Assembly (NCBI GenBank): GCA_021794015.1
Contig: JAJYRQ010000002.1
Location: forward strand, 96,817 to 160,816
Length of the DNA stretch: 64,000 bases
Source: Deltaproteobacteria bacterium
GTDB taxonomy: Bacteria; Desulfobacterota; Binatia; Binatales; Binataceae
Direction of reading: 5' to 3'
Shown: piece after piece, positions 45,529 to 56,053 of the stretch
Numbering within the stretch: position 1 is the stretch's first letter
How the letters are laid out: each line of letters begins with the position of its first letter
Position numbers and translations under genes: made by a program
The notes under the pieces: generated by a model
Databases searched by the model: none
What the model was told of the DNA's origin: nothing
Seen by the model: the letters and a program-made list of their open reading frames with translations, nothing else

Positions 45529-46764
45529 ATGAGCGCGGTGCTGCCGCCGGCCTCGCCGAGCTGTCGGGCATCCGTTTACTTCAACCCTTGGGACGAAGAT
45601 TTTCGGGCCAATCCCTACCCGTTTTACGCCCCGCTGCTGGCCGGTCCGCCGCTCGTAATTGAACGGTTTTTCCCCATGGTGGTGGCCGCCCGCTACGCCG
45701 ACGCGGCAGCCATCCTGGCCGACCATCGTCGCTACTCCAGCGTGGCGCCGAAGGGGCCGCTGCTCAAGGAGCGGTTTGCGCTGTTCGGCGAGGCCGCGCG
45801 GGTGCTGTTTTCCGATCCTCCGGTGCACACCAGGCTGCGCCGCCTGGTCAGCCGGGCTTTCACCCCCCGGCGCGTAGCCGCGCTTGAGCCGCGCGTGCGG
45901 CAGATAACCCGTGAGCTGCTCGACCGAGCCGCAGCGGACGGCCGGTTCGACGCAGTCGCTGCGCTGGCCAATCCCCTCCCGATAATGATTATCGCCGAAA
46001 TGCTCGGCGTTCCTCCCCAGGAATATCCGGTTTTCAAAAAATGGTCGGACGCCGTCGTCCAGGTGGACACGGTTGTGCCGGGCAACCCGATTCCCCAAAC
46101 CGTCTACGAGGCGGTCGAGGCGCTGCGCGCCTATTTTGCCGCCGAAATAGCGCGGCGCCGCCAAACCGGCGCCGACGACCTGGTAAGCGTGCTCGTCAGC
46201 GCCAGCGAACAAGGCGAGGAGGTGCTGAGCGCGGAAGAGCTGATCGCCTTCGTAATTCTGCTCCTGCTTGCCGGCAACGAAACCACGACCAACCTGATCG
46301 GCAACGGGATGCTGGCACTGGCGCGCCATCCGGAGAGCTACGCGCGGCTTAGGCAGCATCCTGAGCTGATCGCGAGCGCGGTCGAGGAGATGCTGCGCTT
46401 TGACGGCCCGGTGCAGGCCACGGTGCGCTACCTGGGGGAGGAGACGGAATTTGGCGGGCGGCTTATGCCGAGGGAAACCCCGGTCTTCGTGGTACTTGCC
46501 GCGGCCAACCGGGACCCGGCGCGTTTTGCCCGCCCCGAGATGTTCGATATCGCGCGCAAGCCCAACGATCACCTTGCCTTTGGCGACGGTATCCATTACT
46601 GCCTTGGAGCAGCGTTGGCTCGGCTGGAGGCCACGGCAGCGTTTTCCGGGGTTGTCCGGCGTTTTGCGCGCATTGAGCTGATCGAGCCTGCGTCGCCGCT
46701 TAGGTATCGCGGCTCTTACTTCGTGCGCGGGCTTTCGTCGCTTGCGCTTGCGGCGCAAGGCTAG
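45529..46764 (+). CDS. Cytochrome P450
   Basis: This 411-residue soluble P450 has the I-helix oxygen-binding motif LLAGNETTTN, the ExxR motif in EEMLRF, and the heme loop FGDGIHYCLGAALARLE with the thiolate ligand Cys358. FSDPPVHTRLRRLVSRAFTPRR is a typical C-helix part. The type is that of bacterial class I P450s needing a ferredoxin partner, none of which is adjacent. It would hydroxylate a hydrophobic substrate, perhaps a fatty acid or terpenoid. An upstream TTG at 45523 is a less likely start. Confidence 0.93.
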   Translation: MSAVLPPASPSCRASVYFNPWDEDFRANPYPFYAPLLAGPPLVIERFFPMVVAARYADAAAILADHRRYSSVAPKGPLLKERFALFGEAARVLFSDPPVHTRLRRLVSRAFTPRRVAALEPRVRQITRELLDRAAADGRFDAVAALANPLPIMIIAEMLGVPPQEYPVFKKWSDAVVQVDTVVPGNPIPQTVYEAVEALRAYFAAEIARRRQTGADDLVSVLVSASEQGEEVLSAEELIAFVILLLLAGNETTTNLIGNGMLALARHPESYARLRQHPELIASAVEEMLRFDGPVQATVRYLGEETEFGGRLMPRETPVFVVLAAANRDPARFARPEMFDIARKPNDHLAFGDGIHYCLGAALARLEATAAFSGVVRRFARIELIEPASPLRYRGSYFVRGLSSLALAAQG

Positions 46765-46864
46765 GCCGCAGGCGCGGATCTGCGGGAAAGCTCGTTCAGG
46801 ACGTTGTGCAGTGGCAGAGGGACTCCAGCAGGGCGGGATAGGCGACCAAGGCAGGGTGGGCGCG

Positions 46865-48139
46865 ATGCGCTGGGCGGCGCGCGGTCTTTTGGCGCAGCTT
46901 CCGCCGTTTACGCGGCGGCAATGGCAGGTCTTCAGCGTCTGCGGGATCGGCGGCTTTTTCGACAACTACGACCGCTCGCTGCTGAGCCTTTGCCTGCGCG
47001 ACATCCAGCTTGGGTTAGGGATTGCGGAGGCACAGGTTGGCCGGATGCTGTCGGTGATTCGGCTTGGTTCCCTGGGTGCCTTTCTTTTGTCGCCGTTGGC
47101 CGACGTTTTTGGGCGGCGTCGGCTCCTGCTGATTGCGATCGCCGGCTACACGGTGTTTACCTGCCTGAGCGCCGTTACGTTACAGAGCGCCGTCTTCGTC
47201 GGATGGCAGTGTTTAGCGCGGTGTTTTGCCGGAGCGCAGGGGATCGTTGCGCTGGTCGTGCTGGTTGAAGAGGTGAATGCCGAGGTCAGGGGCTGGGCGA
47301 TAGGCCTGCTCGGGGTGGTGGTTCTAACCGGCTGGGGGTTGGCGGCGCTATTTTTTGCCCTGATTCAGTACCTGCCGTTTGGCTGGCGGACGCTCTACTT
47401 GCCGGCGCTGCTGCCGCTGATGTTTTTGCGGCCGCTGGCGCGGCTTTTGCCTGAAACGTGGCGTTTTCAACGGGTGCGCAGCGAGGACAGCAGCCCGTTG
47501 CGCCTTGTCCGGCCGCTGGGCGAAATGCTCACCGTTTACCCAACGCGGCTAGGCATGACCGTTACGGTTTCGTTTCTCTACACGCTGGGCGGCAACGCGG
47601 TGACGTTTTTCTACCCCAAGTACCTGCTGGAAGTGCATCACTGGTCGCCGCCGCAGGTGACGGCGCTGGTCATTTTCGGCGGTCTCATCGGGATTAGCGG
47701 CAATTTGGTTGCCGGCCGGCTTAGCGACCTGGTGGGCCGGCGCTACCTGGCGTCGCTTTTGATGATCTTGGCGCCGCTGAGCGCGCTCTGGATATTCCGC
47801 GCCCGCGGGGCCGGGGTGATTCCGGCCTGGACGCTGGAGCTTTTCCTGGATACGGCGGCGGGAACCATCGTCGGCGTCTATAGCGCCGAGCTGTTTCCTA
47901 CGTCTTACCGTTCCGCCGCGGCAGGCGCCATGATGGCGGCCGGGACGCTGGGCGGCGCTTTGGGGCTTTTTGTGGAGAGTTGGTTGTATCATAGGGTGGG
48001 TTCGCACTGGGAAGCGGTGCAGTGGCTGGTCGGTTTCTGGTTTTTTGCGGCGCTGGTGATCTTCTTGTTTTTTCCCGAGACGGCCGGGGTCGAGCTGGAG
48101 GCGATCTCTCCAGGCAGGGTGGCCGGCAGCGAAGACTAA
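46865..48139 (+). CDS. Major facilitator superfamily transporter
   Basis: The 424-residue protein has about twelve hydrophobic segments. Loop motifs typical of the family are seen: SPLADVFGRRRLLL between helices 2 and 3, and GRLSDLVGRRYLAS at the equivalent place in the second half. It belongs with sugar-acid or aromatic-acid type transporters (proton-coupled). Substrate is unknown. It lies after the P450 gene and before the DUF192 gene with a gap of only three bases, so it may be cotranscribed. The ATG at 46865 is preferred to an upstream open frame. Confidence 0.88.
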   Translation: MRWAARGLLAQLPPFTRRQWQVFSVCGIGGFFDNYDRSLLSLCLRDIQLGLGIAEAQVGRMLSVIRLGSLGAFLLSPLADVFGRRRLLLIAIAGYTVFTCLSAVTLQSAVFVGWQCLARCFAGAQGIVALVVLVEEVNAEVRGWAIGLLGVVVLTGWGLAALFFALIQYLPFGWRTLYLPALLPLMFLRPLARLLPETWRFQRVRSEDSSPLRLVRPLGEMLTVYPTRLGMTVTVSFLYTLGGNAVTFFYPKYLLEVHHWSPPQVTALVIFGGLIGISGNLVAGRLSDLVGRRYLASLLMILAPLSALWIFRARGAGVIPAWTLELFLDTAAGTIVGVYSAELFPTSYRSAAAGAMMAAGTLGGALGLFVESWLYHRVGSHWEAVQWLVGFWFFAALVIFLFFPETAGVELEAISPGRVAGSED

Positions 48140-48142
48140 GTG

Positions 48143-48694
48143 ATGCGGGCAAAGAGAACCGCCGCCCGCTTAGCCCGGGCTGCGACGGGCGCGCCCGGGC
48201 GGTGCGCCGCGCGGGCGCGGCCCGTTTTCGCGCCGCCATGGCCCGCGGTGCCGGCCTGGCTGCTCCTGCTGTGCATGGTCTGGCCGGCCGGATGCAGCGA
48301 CGGGGCGCGGGTGGCAATCCGCGGGCCCGACGGCCGGCGGCGCGCGGTGGTCAAGGTCGAGGTCGCGGACACGCCGGCGGCAAGGCAGGTGGGCCTGATG
48401 TTCCGTCGCAGCCTGGCCGGCGATGGCGGGATGCTGTTCGTCTTCCCGGCCGAGCAGAAGCTTTACTTCTGGATGTACAACACGGGAATCCCGTTGGATA
48501 TGATTTTCGCCGACGCCCAGGGCCGCGTGGTGGGCGTGGTGCCGGACGCGGAGCCCTTTTCGCGCCGCCTGCTGGGCGTTGACGTCCCGGCCAAGTACGT
48601 GCTCGAGGTGAACGCCGGCTTCAGCCGTCGCCACGGCATCAAGGCCGGAGACCGGCTGCAGTTCGTCGACTTCACGCCGCTGGCGCGGGGATGA
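48143..48694 (+). CDS. DUF192 lipoprotein
   Basis: The 183-residue product has a long basic leader and a membrane stretch ending in a lipobox-like WPAGCSD (Cys about residue 50), then a complete DUF192 domain: VEVADTPAARQVGLMFRRSL, MLFVFPAEQKLYFWMYNTGIPLDMIFADAQG, and YVLEVNAGFSRRHGIKAGD. The family is extracytoplasmic and of unknown function. It follows the MFS gene by three bases. An in-frame GTG at 48140 is the alternative start. Confidence 0.88.
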   Translation: MRAKRTAARLARAATGAPGRCAARARPVFAPPWPAVPAWLLLLCMVWPAGCSDGARVAIRGPDGRRRAVVKVEVADTPAARQVGLMFRRSLAGDGGMLFVFPAEQKLYFWMYNTGIPLDMIFADAQGRVVGVVPDAEPFSRRLLGVDVPAKYVLEVNAGFSRRHGIKAGDRLQFVDFTPLARG

Positions 48695-48954
48695 ACGCCG
48701 AGCGCGCGGCCCTCGCTGCCGCCGCGGCCATCGGGCCGACCGGCGAAGCGGCCGGACGGTTATGGCGCGCCGCCGCCGGCCCGCGCCTGCTCGTCGCGTG
48801 CGCGGCCGGGCCGGCTATAGAGGGGAAGGCGGCTATGGCCGGGATTGCGCTCGGATAGTAGCCTTGTAACAAGGGTTTCGCGCCGAGGCCTGGCCCGGCC
48901 TGCCGGCCGGGAGCGCCGGGCGCGGCGCAAAGCAGCGCGAAGTGGTTTGCGGCA

Positions 48955-50508
48955 ATGGGAGTCAAGGAGAATATCGAACGGATGCGGGAACTTTCCCGCC
49001 AGGCCGAGCTGGGCGGCGGAGAGGAGAGAATCCGTCGCCAGCGCGAGTCCGGGCGCCTGACGGCGCGCGAACGGATCGACGCGCTGTTGGACCCGGGTTC
49101 CTTCGTTGAGCTGGACAAGTTGAAGACCCATCGCTGCTCCGATTTCGGCATGGAGCGGCGCCGGGTTCCGGGCGACGGCGTGGTGGCGGGCTACGGCACG
49201 GTTGACGGCCGTCAGGTGTGCGTGTTCTCCCAGGACTTCACCGTTTTCGGCGGCAGCCTTTCGGGCGCTTTTGCCGAGAAGGTCTGCAAGGTGATGGACC
49301 TTGCCACCAAGGCGGGCTGCCCGGTAATCGGGCTCAACGACTCGGGCGGCGCGCGCATCCAGGAAGGGGTGGTCTCGCTGGCCGGGTACGCCGATATCTT
49401 TTTGCGCAATGTCCTGGCCTCGGGCGTGGTGCCGCAGATTTCGGTGGTCATGGGTCCGTGCGCCGGCGGCGCGGTCTACTCGCCGGCGATGACCGATTTC
49501 GTGGTGATGACCCGCACCAATTCGTACATGTTCATCACCGGGCCCGATGTCATCCGGGCGACCACCCACGAAGAGGTGACGATGCAGGAACTGGGCGGCG
49601 CGGACACGCACGCCACCCGTTCGGGCGTATGCCATCTCGAGGCGGCCGACGACTTGGCGGCGCTGGCTCTGGTGCGCGAGCTGCTTTCCTACATGCCGTC
49701 GAACAACGCCGAAGACCCGCCGTTTGCGCCCGGCGGCGACGACCCGCAGCGCAGCGATCCGGAACTGGACGCGATCGTGCCGGAAAACCCGAACAAACCC
49801 TACGACATCCGGGCGATCATCGGCCGCGTGGTCGACGACGGCCGCTGGCTGGAAATCCAGAAAGACTATGCGCAGAACATCGTGATCGGCTTCGCCCGCC
49901 TGGGCGGGTATGCCGTCGGCGTGGTGGCCAACCAGCCGGCTTACCTGGCCGGATGTCTGGACATCGACGCCTCGGTCAAGGCGGCGCGTTTCGTGCGCTT
50001 TTGCGACTGCTTCAACCTTCCGCTCATCACCTTGGTTGACGTGCCGGGCTTCTTGCCGGGCACCGCGCAGGAGTTCGGCGGAATCATCCGCCACGGCGCC
50101 AAGCTGCTTTACGCTTACTGCGAGGCGACGGTGCCGAAGATTACCGTGATTACCCGCAAAGCGTATGGCGGCGCCTACGACGTCATGTCCTCCAAGCACG
50201 TGCGCGGCGACTTTAACTTCGCCTACCCGACGGCCGAGATCGCCGTCATGGGGCCCGAGGGGGCGGTCAACATCATCATGCGCAACGAAATCGAGCGCGC
50301 CGGCGAGGCCGCCGCCGCCGAGCGCGCTCGGCTGGTCGAGGACTACCGCCGGACCTTTGCCAATCCGTTCAAGGCGGCCGAACTGGGATATGTGGACGAA
50401 ATCCTGATGCCGCGCCAGACCCGGCCGCGGCTTATCAGCGCGCTCAAAATGCTCGAGAACAAGCGGGAGAGCAATCCACCGCGAAAGCACGGCAACATCC
50501 CGCTCTAG
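48955..50508 (+). CDS. Propionyl-CoA carboxylase beta subunit (carboxyltransferase)
   Basis: A 517-residue carboxyltransferase that moves carboxyl from biotin to the acyl-CoA. Motifs include [44 protein letters not shown], the second half [28 protein letters not shown] and [14 protein letters not shown]. The Asp at the start of NDSGGARIQ and the overall pattern fit propionyl- rather than acetyl-CoA. It heads a four-gene set with the biotin carboxylase, biotin carrier and methylmalonyl-CoA mutase genes. The start is the first ATG in the family position. Confidence 0.94.
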   Translation: MGVKENIERMRELSRQAELGGGEERIRRQRESGRLTARERIDALLDPGSFVELDKLKTHRCSDFGMERRRVPGDGVVAGYGTVDGRQVCVFSQDFTVFGGSLSGAFAEKVCKVMDLATKAGCPVIGLNDSGGARIQEGVVSLAGYADIFLRNVLASGVVPQISVVMGPCAGGAVYSPAMTDFVVMTRTNSYMFITGPDVIRATTHEEVTMQELGGADTHATRSGVCHLEAADDLAALALVRELLSYMPSNNAEDPPFAPGGDDPQRSDPELDAIVPENPNKPYDIRAIIGRVVDDGRWLEIQKDYAQNIVIGFARLGGYAVGVVANQPAYLAGCLDIDASVKAARFVRFCDCFNLPLITLVDVPGFLPGTAQEFGGIIRHGAKLLYAYCEATVPKITVITRKAYGGAYDVMSSKHVRGDFNFAYPTAEIAVMGPEGAVNIIMRNEIERAGEAAAAERARLVEDYRRTFANPFKAAELGYVDEILMPRQTRPRLISALKMLENKRESNPPRKHGNIPL

Positions 50509-50606
50509 GCCGGGGCCGCGCCGCCGGTCCGTGGCGCGCCGAGCGCGCCGCCAGGCGCTAGCGCAGGCAAGCGCGCCCGCGCGCAACGAGGGAGAGCCCG
50601 GGCTCG

Positions 50607-52127
50607 ATGTTCAAGCGAATTCTTATTGCCAACCGGGGCGAAATAGCGGTCAGAATAATCCGCGCCTGCCGCGACCTGGGCGTCCAGCCGGTCGCGGTCT
50701 TTTCCCAGGCCGACCGCACCGCGCGCCACGTGCGCGAGGCCGACTTGGCCGTGCCGATCGGCCCCGCCCCGGCGGCCCAGAGCTACTTGAACAGCGCGGC
50801 GATTATCGAGGCGTGCCGTGGCGCCAAGGCTGAGGCGATCCATCCCGGCTACGGCTTTCTGGCCGAAAATCCCGCCTTTGCCCGCGCGGTCAAGCAGGCC
50901 GGGTTGGTCTTCATCGGGCCGTCGGCCGAAGCAATCGAACAGATGGGCGACAAGGTCCGCGCTCGTGGCCTGATGGCTGCAGCCGGCGTGCCCGTGGTGC
51001 CCGGCTCGCCCGCCACGCTCGACGACAGCCGCCAGGCGCTGGCGCTGGCGCGCGAAGTCGGGTTCCCGGTGATGCTCAAGGCGGCGGCCGGAGGCGGGGG
51101 CAAGGGCATGCGCCTTATCGAGCAGGAGGCCGAACTTGAAGCGGCCGTGCGCGCGGTGGCGAGCGAGGCGCGCTCGGCCTTCGGCGACGGCCGCTTTTAC
51201 CTCGAGAAATACCTCGATTGCCCGCGCCATATCGAGGTCCAGGTGCTGGCCGACGCCGCCGGTCGCACCGTGCACCTCTTCGAGCGCGAGTGCTCCATCC
51301 AGCGCCGCCATCAGAAGGTCGTCGAGGAAACGCCGTCGCCGTTTGTGACGCCCGCGATGCGCCGGGAAATGGGCGAGATCGCCGTCCGCGCGGCGCGCGC
51401 CGTTAACTACCTCGGCGCCGGCACGATCGAGTTCCTGGTTGACGCCCGGCGCAACTTCTACTTCCTCGAAATGAACACCCGCATCCAGGTCGAGCATCCG
51501 GTGACCGAGATGGTGACCGGGGTCGACCTGGTCAAGGCGCAGATCGAGATCGCCGCCGGCGGCAAACTGCCGGCTGAAGCCGAGCATCCCGTGCTCAACG
51601 GCTGGGCGCTCGAGTGCCGCATCTACGCGGAGGACCCGGCCCAGGGTTTCACGCCCGCGCCCGGCGCAATCGAAGTCTTCCGGCCTCCGGAAGGGCCCGG
51701 CGTGCGCCACGACAGCGGCGTCTATCCCGGAGCCGAGGTGCCGGTCTACTACGACCCGATCATTTCCAAGCTGATCACCTGGGGCAACAGCCGCGCCGAG
51801 GCAATCGGCCGGATGCGCCGGGCGCTCGGCGAGTTCACGATCGCGGGCCGGCTTGCCACCAACCTTGACTTTCACCGCTGGCTGATGGACCATCCGCGCT
51901 TTATCGCGGGCGATTTCGATACCCGCTTCATCGCCCAGGAGTTCAAGCCGGCGGCGCTGGCCCGCGCGGCGGGCGGCGGCGACGACGAGCCGCGCGCGGC
52001 CGCGCTGGTGGCTGCGGCGCTTGCCTGGCAGGAGGCTGCCGCGGCCCGGCAGCCGGCGACGCGCGCGGGCGGCGCCGGCCTTTCGCCCTGGAAGATGGCA
52101 GCTCGCACGCGGCTTCTGCGGCGCTAA
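50607..52127 (+). CDS. Biotin carboxylase subunit of acyl-CoA carboxylase
   Basis: The 506-residue ATP-grasp enzyme carboxylates biotin. It starts MFKRILIANRGEIAVRIIRACR and has IHPGYGFLAENPAFA, LKAAAGGGGKGMRLI (glycine-rich ATP loop), ECSIQRRHQKVVEETPS, EFLVDARRNFYFLEMNTRIQVEHPVTEMVTG. It lacks the biotin carrier domain, which is the separate next gene three bases on. The split form resembles AccC-type subunits, yet its neighbours point to propionyl-CoA use. Confidence 0.95.
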   Translation: MFKRILIANRGEIAVRIIRACRDLGVQPVAVFSQADRTARHVREADLAVPIGPAPAAQSYLNSAAIIEACRGAKAEAIHPGYGFLAENPAFARAVKQAGLVFIGPSAEAIEQMGDKVRARGLMAAAGVPVVPGSPATLDDSRQALALAREVGFPVMLKAAAGGGGKGMRLIEQEAELEAAVRAVASEARSAFGDGRFYLEKYLDCPRHIEVQVLADAAGRTVHLFERECSIQRRHQKVVEETPSPFVTPAMRREMGEIAVRAARAVNYLGAGTIEFLVDARRNFYFLEMNTRIQVEHPVTEMVTGVDLVKAQIEIAAGGKLPAEAEHPVLNGWALECRIYAEDPAQGFTPAPGAIEVFRPPEGPGVRHDSGVYPGAEVPVYYDPIISKLITWGNSRAEAIGRMRRALGEFTIAGRLATNLDFHRWLMDHPRFIAGDFDTRFIAQEFKPAALARAAGGGDDEPRAAALVAAALAWQEAAAARQPATRAGGAGLSPWKMAARTRLLRR

Positions 52128-52130
52128 GCG

Positions 52131-52634
52131 ATGCGTTATGTGGCCGTGCTCGACGGGGTCGAGCGGGAAATCGAGGCGCAGCGGATCGACGCCGGGCGTT
52201 ACCGGGTTAAGCTCGCCGGCCGATGGTACGAGGCCGACCTGCGCCGGATCGGCCCCGGCTCCTTTTCGGTGCTGGTCGATGGACGCTGCTTCGACCTGGA
52301 AGTCGGCGCGCAGGAGGGCGAACTCATCGTTGGCGCCCGCGCCGGCACGAGCCGCGTAAGCCTCGTCAATCATGGCCGAGCTTCCGCCACGCAGGGCGGT
52401 CGCCGAGCCCGCGGCGCCGAGCGCGCCGAGCTGCGGGCCATGATGCCCGGCCGGGTGGTCGCCGTGCTGGTCGAGCCCGGCACCGAAGTGGCGGCCGAAC
52501 AAGGACTGGTCGTCGTCGAGGCGATGAAAATGGAAAATGAACTCCGGGCGCCCAGGGCAGGCAGGGTGGTCGAGGTTAAGGTGAGCGAGGGCCAGACGGT
52601 CGAGAAGGGCGACCTGCTCGCGGTGATCGCGTAG
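52131..52634 (+). CDS. Biotin carboxyl carrier protein of acyl-CoA carboxylase
   Basis: The 167-residue protein ends in a biotinyl domain with the modification motif [11 protein letters not shown] (Lys133) in the usual position. The first 90 residues form a beta-rich part resembling the linker domain that joins carrier to carboxylase in fused alpha subunits. It follows the carboxylase gene by three bases and precedes the mutase gene by 20, so the carboxylase is assembled from three polypeptides. Confidence 0.92.
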   Translation: MRYVAVLDGVEREIEAQRIDAGRYRVKLAGRWYEADLRRIGPGSFSVLVDGRCFDLEVGAQEGELIVGARAGTSRVSLVNHGRASATQGGRRARGAERAELRAMMPGRVVAVLVEPGTEVAAEQGLVVVEAMKMENELRAPRAGRVVEVKVSEGQTVEKGDLLAVIA

Positions 52635-52654
52635 CTCTGACCAGGGAGGCGATC

Positions 52655-54328
<1,674 letters not shown>

Positions 54329-54450
54329 GTCGGCGCGCGCGGCTCGGCGCCCGCCCCGCAAGCCGGCGCGGTACTGGCCTTGGCCTGGCCCCCGACGTAA
54401 AATCAAGGGCTTAAGCCGGATCGGCCGCCGACGGAGGGGAAAAATAGCAG

Positions 54451-55014
54451 ATGGGGCCTGTTCCAAAAGGGGTGTTTCTGACCAAGGGCGTCGGCAAGCA
54501 CCGCGAGAAACTTACCTCGTTCGAGATGGCGCTGCGCGCCGCCGGGATTGCCGAATTCAACCTGGTGCGCGTCAAGTCCATCTTCCCCCCCAACTGCCGG
54601 TTGGTCCCGCCCCAGGAAGGCCTCAAGCGCCTAAGCCCGGGACAAATCGTCTTTGCCGTGATGAGCGACAACGCAACCGACGAACCCCATCGGCTCATCG
54701 TGGCTTCGGTCGGCGTGGCCATCCCTGCCAACCCGGCTCATTACGGCTACCTCTCCGAGCATCACAGCTTCGGCGAGACCGACCAGAAGGCGGGCGACTA
54801 CGCCGAGGACCTGGCAGCCACGATGCTGGCCACCATCCTGGGCGTCGATTTCGACCCCAACGCCAGCTACGACGAGCGCAAGGATATTTGGCGGGTGTCG
54901 GACAAAATCGTCACCACCCGCAACGTCACCCAATCGGCCATCGGCGACCGCGACGGACTGTGGAGCTCGGTGGTCGCCGCCGCGGTCTTTGTCGACCTGC
55001 CCAACGGCCGATGA
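54451..55014 (+). CDS. Pyruvoyl-dependent arginine decarboxylase
   Basis: The 187-residue protein matches the PvlArgDC family, which makes agmatine for polyamine synthesis after self-cleavage creates a pyruvoyl group. Family blocks are VFLTKGVGKHREKLTSFEMALRAAGI, NLVRVKSIFPPNC (the cleavage Ser would be Ser43), and YLSEHHSFGETDQKAGDYAEDLAATMLAT. Archaeal homologues usually have Ser-Ser at the cleavage pair; here it is Lys-Ser, which may affect processing. The selenoprotein gene starts 73 bases after its stop on the same strand. Confidence 0.92.
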   Translation: MGPVPKGVFLTKGVGKHREKLTSFEMALRAAGIAEFNLVRVKSIFPPNCRLVPPQEGLKRLSPGQIVFAVMSDNATDEPHRLIVASVGVAIPANPAHYGYLSEHHSFGETDQKAGDYAEDLAATMLATILGVDFDPNASYDERKDIWRVSDKIVTTRNVTQSAIGDRDGLWSSVVAAAVFVDLPNGR

Positions 55015-55087
55015 AAAAAGAGCGCGGCATGCGCTGCCGCAGGCCACAAGCCGCGGTCTTGGCAGCGATCAGAAAGGATTGAATCGG

Positions 55088-55390
55088 ATGACGACCGAAA
55101 TTTTCTACTGCCTTGCCTGAGGCTACAAGCCGAGGGCTGCCAGTTTGGCCGCCTCGCTCAAATCGCACTTCAGCGCGCAAGTTAAGCTGACCCCGGGCCG
55201 CAGCGGGCAGTTCGACGTTCTGGTCGACGGACGGCTGGTCTTTTCGAAGGCGAGCGTGGGACGCTTCCCGCTCGAGGGCGAAGTCGAACAGGCAGTCACC
55301 GCACTCAAGGCCGGCAAGGAGCCGCCGCCGCCGCCGCGTGCCGCAAAAAACAGCCCGCTCTCCCGCCTCTTCGGCAAACTCGGTTCCTAG
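55088..55390 (+). CDS. SelW-like selenoprotein (Rdx family) with in-frame UGA
   Basis: Starting at ATG 55088 after AGAAAGGA, the frame reads MTTEIFYCLA, then UGA at 55118-55120, then GYKPRAASLAASL and on to TAG at 55388-55390: 100 residues with selenocysteine as residue 11. The motif Cys8-Leu-Ala-Sec11-Gly-Tyr-Lys matches the CxxU redox site of vertebrate SelW (YCGAUGYK) and follows a beta strand as in that thioredoxin-like fold; the rest (LTPGRSGQFDVLVDGRLVFSKASVGRFP, then EGEVEQAV) fits the Rdx family. The frame stays open in family register on both sides of the UGA, and a SECIS-like hairpin follows. Expected role: small cytosolic thiol/selenol redox protein. Standard gene callers would start at TTG 55145 and lose the active site. 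It requires SelA, SelB, SelC and SelD encoded elsewhere. Confidence 0.92.
55131..55156 (+). promoter_or_regulatory. Bacterial SECIS-like hairpin
   Basis: The outer stem CGAGG/CCTCG (55131-55135 with 55152-55156) and inner stem GCCA/TGGC (55139-55142 with 55146-55149) are separated by a small internal loop, with apical loop GTT at 55143-55145. The apical G-U lies 23-24 bases after the UGA, inside the spacing known for bacterial SECIS elements bound by SelB. Confidence 0.75.
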
Positions 55391-55507
55391 CCCGCCGCGT
55401 TGCTCCGCGCACGTCGCAATTTGCGCCTCGACCGTGACTGCCTGGCCAAGGCTAGCTCTCAGCGCCGCTCTGTTCAATAGCGCTGACCAGATTCAGAGGT
55501 CACGTAA

Positions 55508-55577
55508 GCCACAAATGAGAAATTTGTGGCTGCGCGGTTGTTTGTGGCATTGACTTGGCCGGCGCGTGTGGTAGCTT
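55508..55577 (+). promoter_or_regulatory. Palindromic operator and promoter of the winged-helix-like gene
   Basis: GCCACAAAT (55508-55516) and ATTTGTGGC (55522-55530) form a 9-bp inverted repeat; a third half-site TTTGTGGC is at 55541-55548 next to a TTGACT -35 (55550-55555). TAGCTT (55572-55577), 16 bases on, is the likely -10. Transcription would start close to the ATG at 55584, giving little or no leader. Confidence 0.55.
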
Positions 55578-55583
55578 TATGCT

Positions 55584-56018
55584 ATGGCGTTTCGCGTTCT
55601 GCCCGACGGAACAATCGAGACGGATTCCCTCGAAGAGGCCCTTCGGGCGCGAGAGGCGCTAAATCGCCGAAGGCCACGCCAAGCCCGGGGGGCAGAGCCA
55701 CGCAGCGGCCTGACCGACAACACGCGCCGGCTGCTCCAGGCGCTGCTCGACAGGCCCGAGGGCTTGCTCTCGGCCGACCTCGCTGCGCGTGCCGGGCTCT
55801 CGACGAGGCAATTTCCGCCCATTCTTCGGGGACTCGGGTCGTGGTCGCGCAAACGGCGTTTGAAATTGGAGGACCTCCTAACCCGGGAGCCACGGAGTGA
55901 GAGAGGAAAGCCGGTCAGCCATTACAAGCTCACGGAGCAGGGCCGCGGGCTGTTCGGCGAGGTCGTTATTAAGGCGCTTGAGGCGGGCGAATTACGAAAA
56001 GCAGACAGCTTAGGATGA
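55584..56018 (+). CDS. Hypothetical protein, possibly winged-helix regulator
   Basis: The 144-residue product has a basic N-terminal part and a central segment, TDNTRRLLQALLDRPEGLLSADLAARAGLSTRQFPPILRGLGSW, that looks like a winged helix-turn-helix. It is followed by SHYKLTEQGRGLFGEVV, a typical wing-and-helix ending seen in MarR-like proteins. It lies directly behind a palindromic operator with three half-sites and probably controls its own expression. The adjacent class II tRNA-like gene and gene fragments suggest it belongs to a mobile island. Confidence 0.6.
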   Translation: MAFRVLPDGTIETDSLEEALRAREALNRRRPRQARGAEPRSGLTDNTRRLLQALLDRPEGLLSADLAARAGLSTRQFPPILRGLGSWSRKRRLKLEDLLTREPRSERGKPVSHYKLTEQGRGLFGEVVIKALEAGELRKADSLG

Positions 56019-56053
56019 CCCCGCCTTTCGACACTCCTTGGCGGTATGCTGTG

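Noticed and set aside
45037..46965. 642-codon minus-strand open frame
   Set aside because: It lies fully opposite the P450 and hydratase genes, has shadow composition (Arg/His/Gly-rich) and no domain. Long antisense frames are expected at this GC content.
48760..50586. 608-codon minus-strand open frame
   Set aside because: Antisense shadow of the carboxylase beta subunit gene.
50505..52502. 665-codon minus-strand open frame
   Set aside because: Antisense shadow of the biotin carboxylase and carrier genes.
55145..55390. Selenoprotein gene starting at TTG 55145 as an ordinary 81-residue protein
   Set aside because: That start removes the beta strand and CxxU site; the family similarity clearly continues upstream through the UGA to the ATG at 55088.
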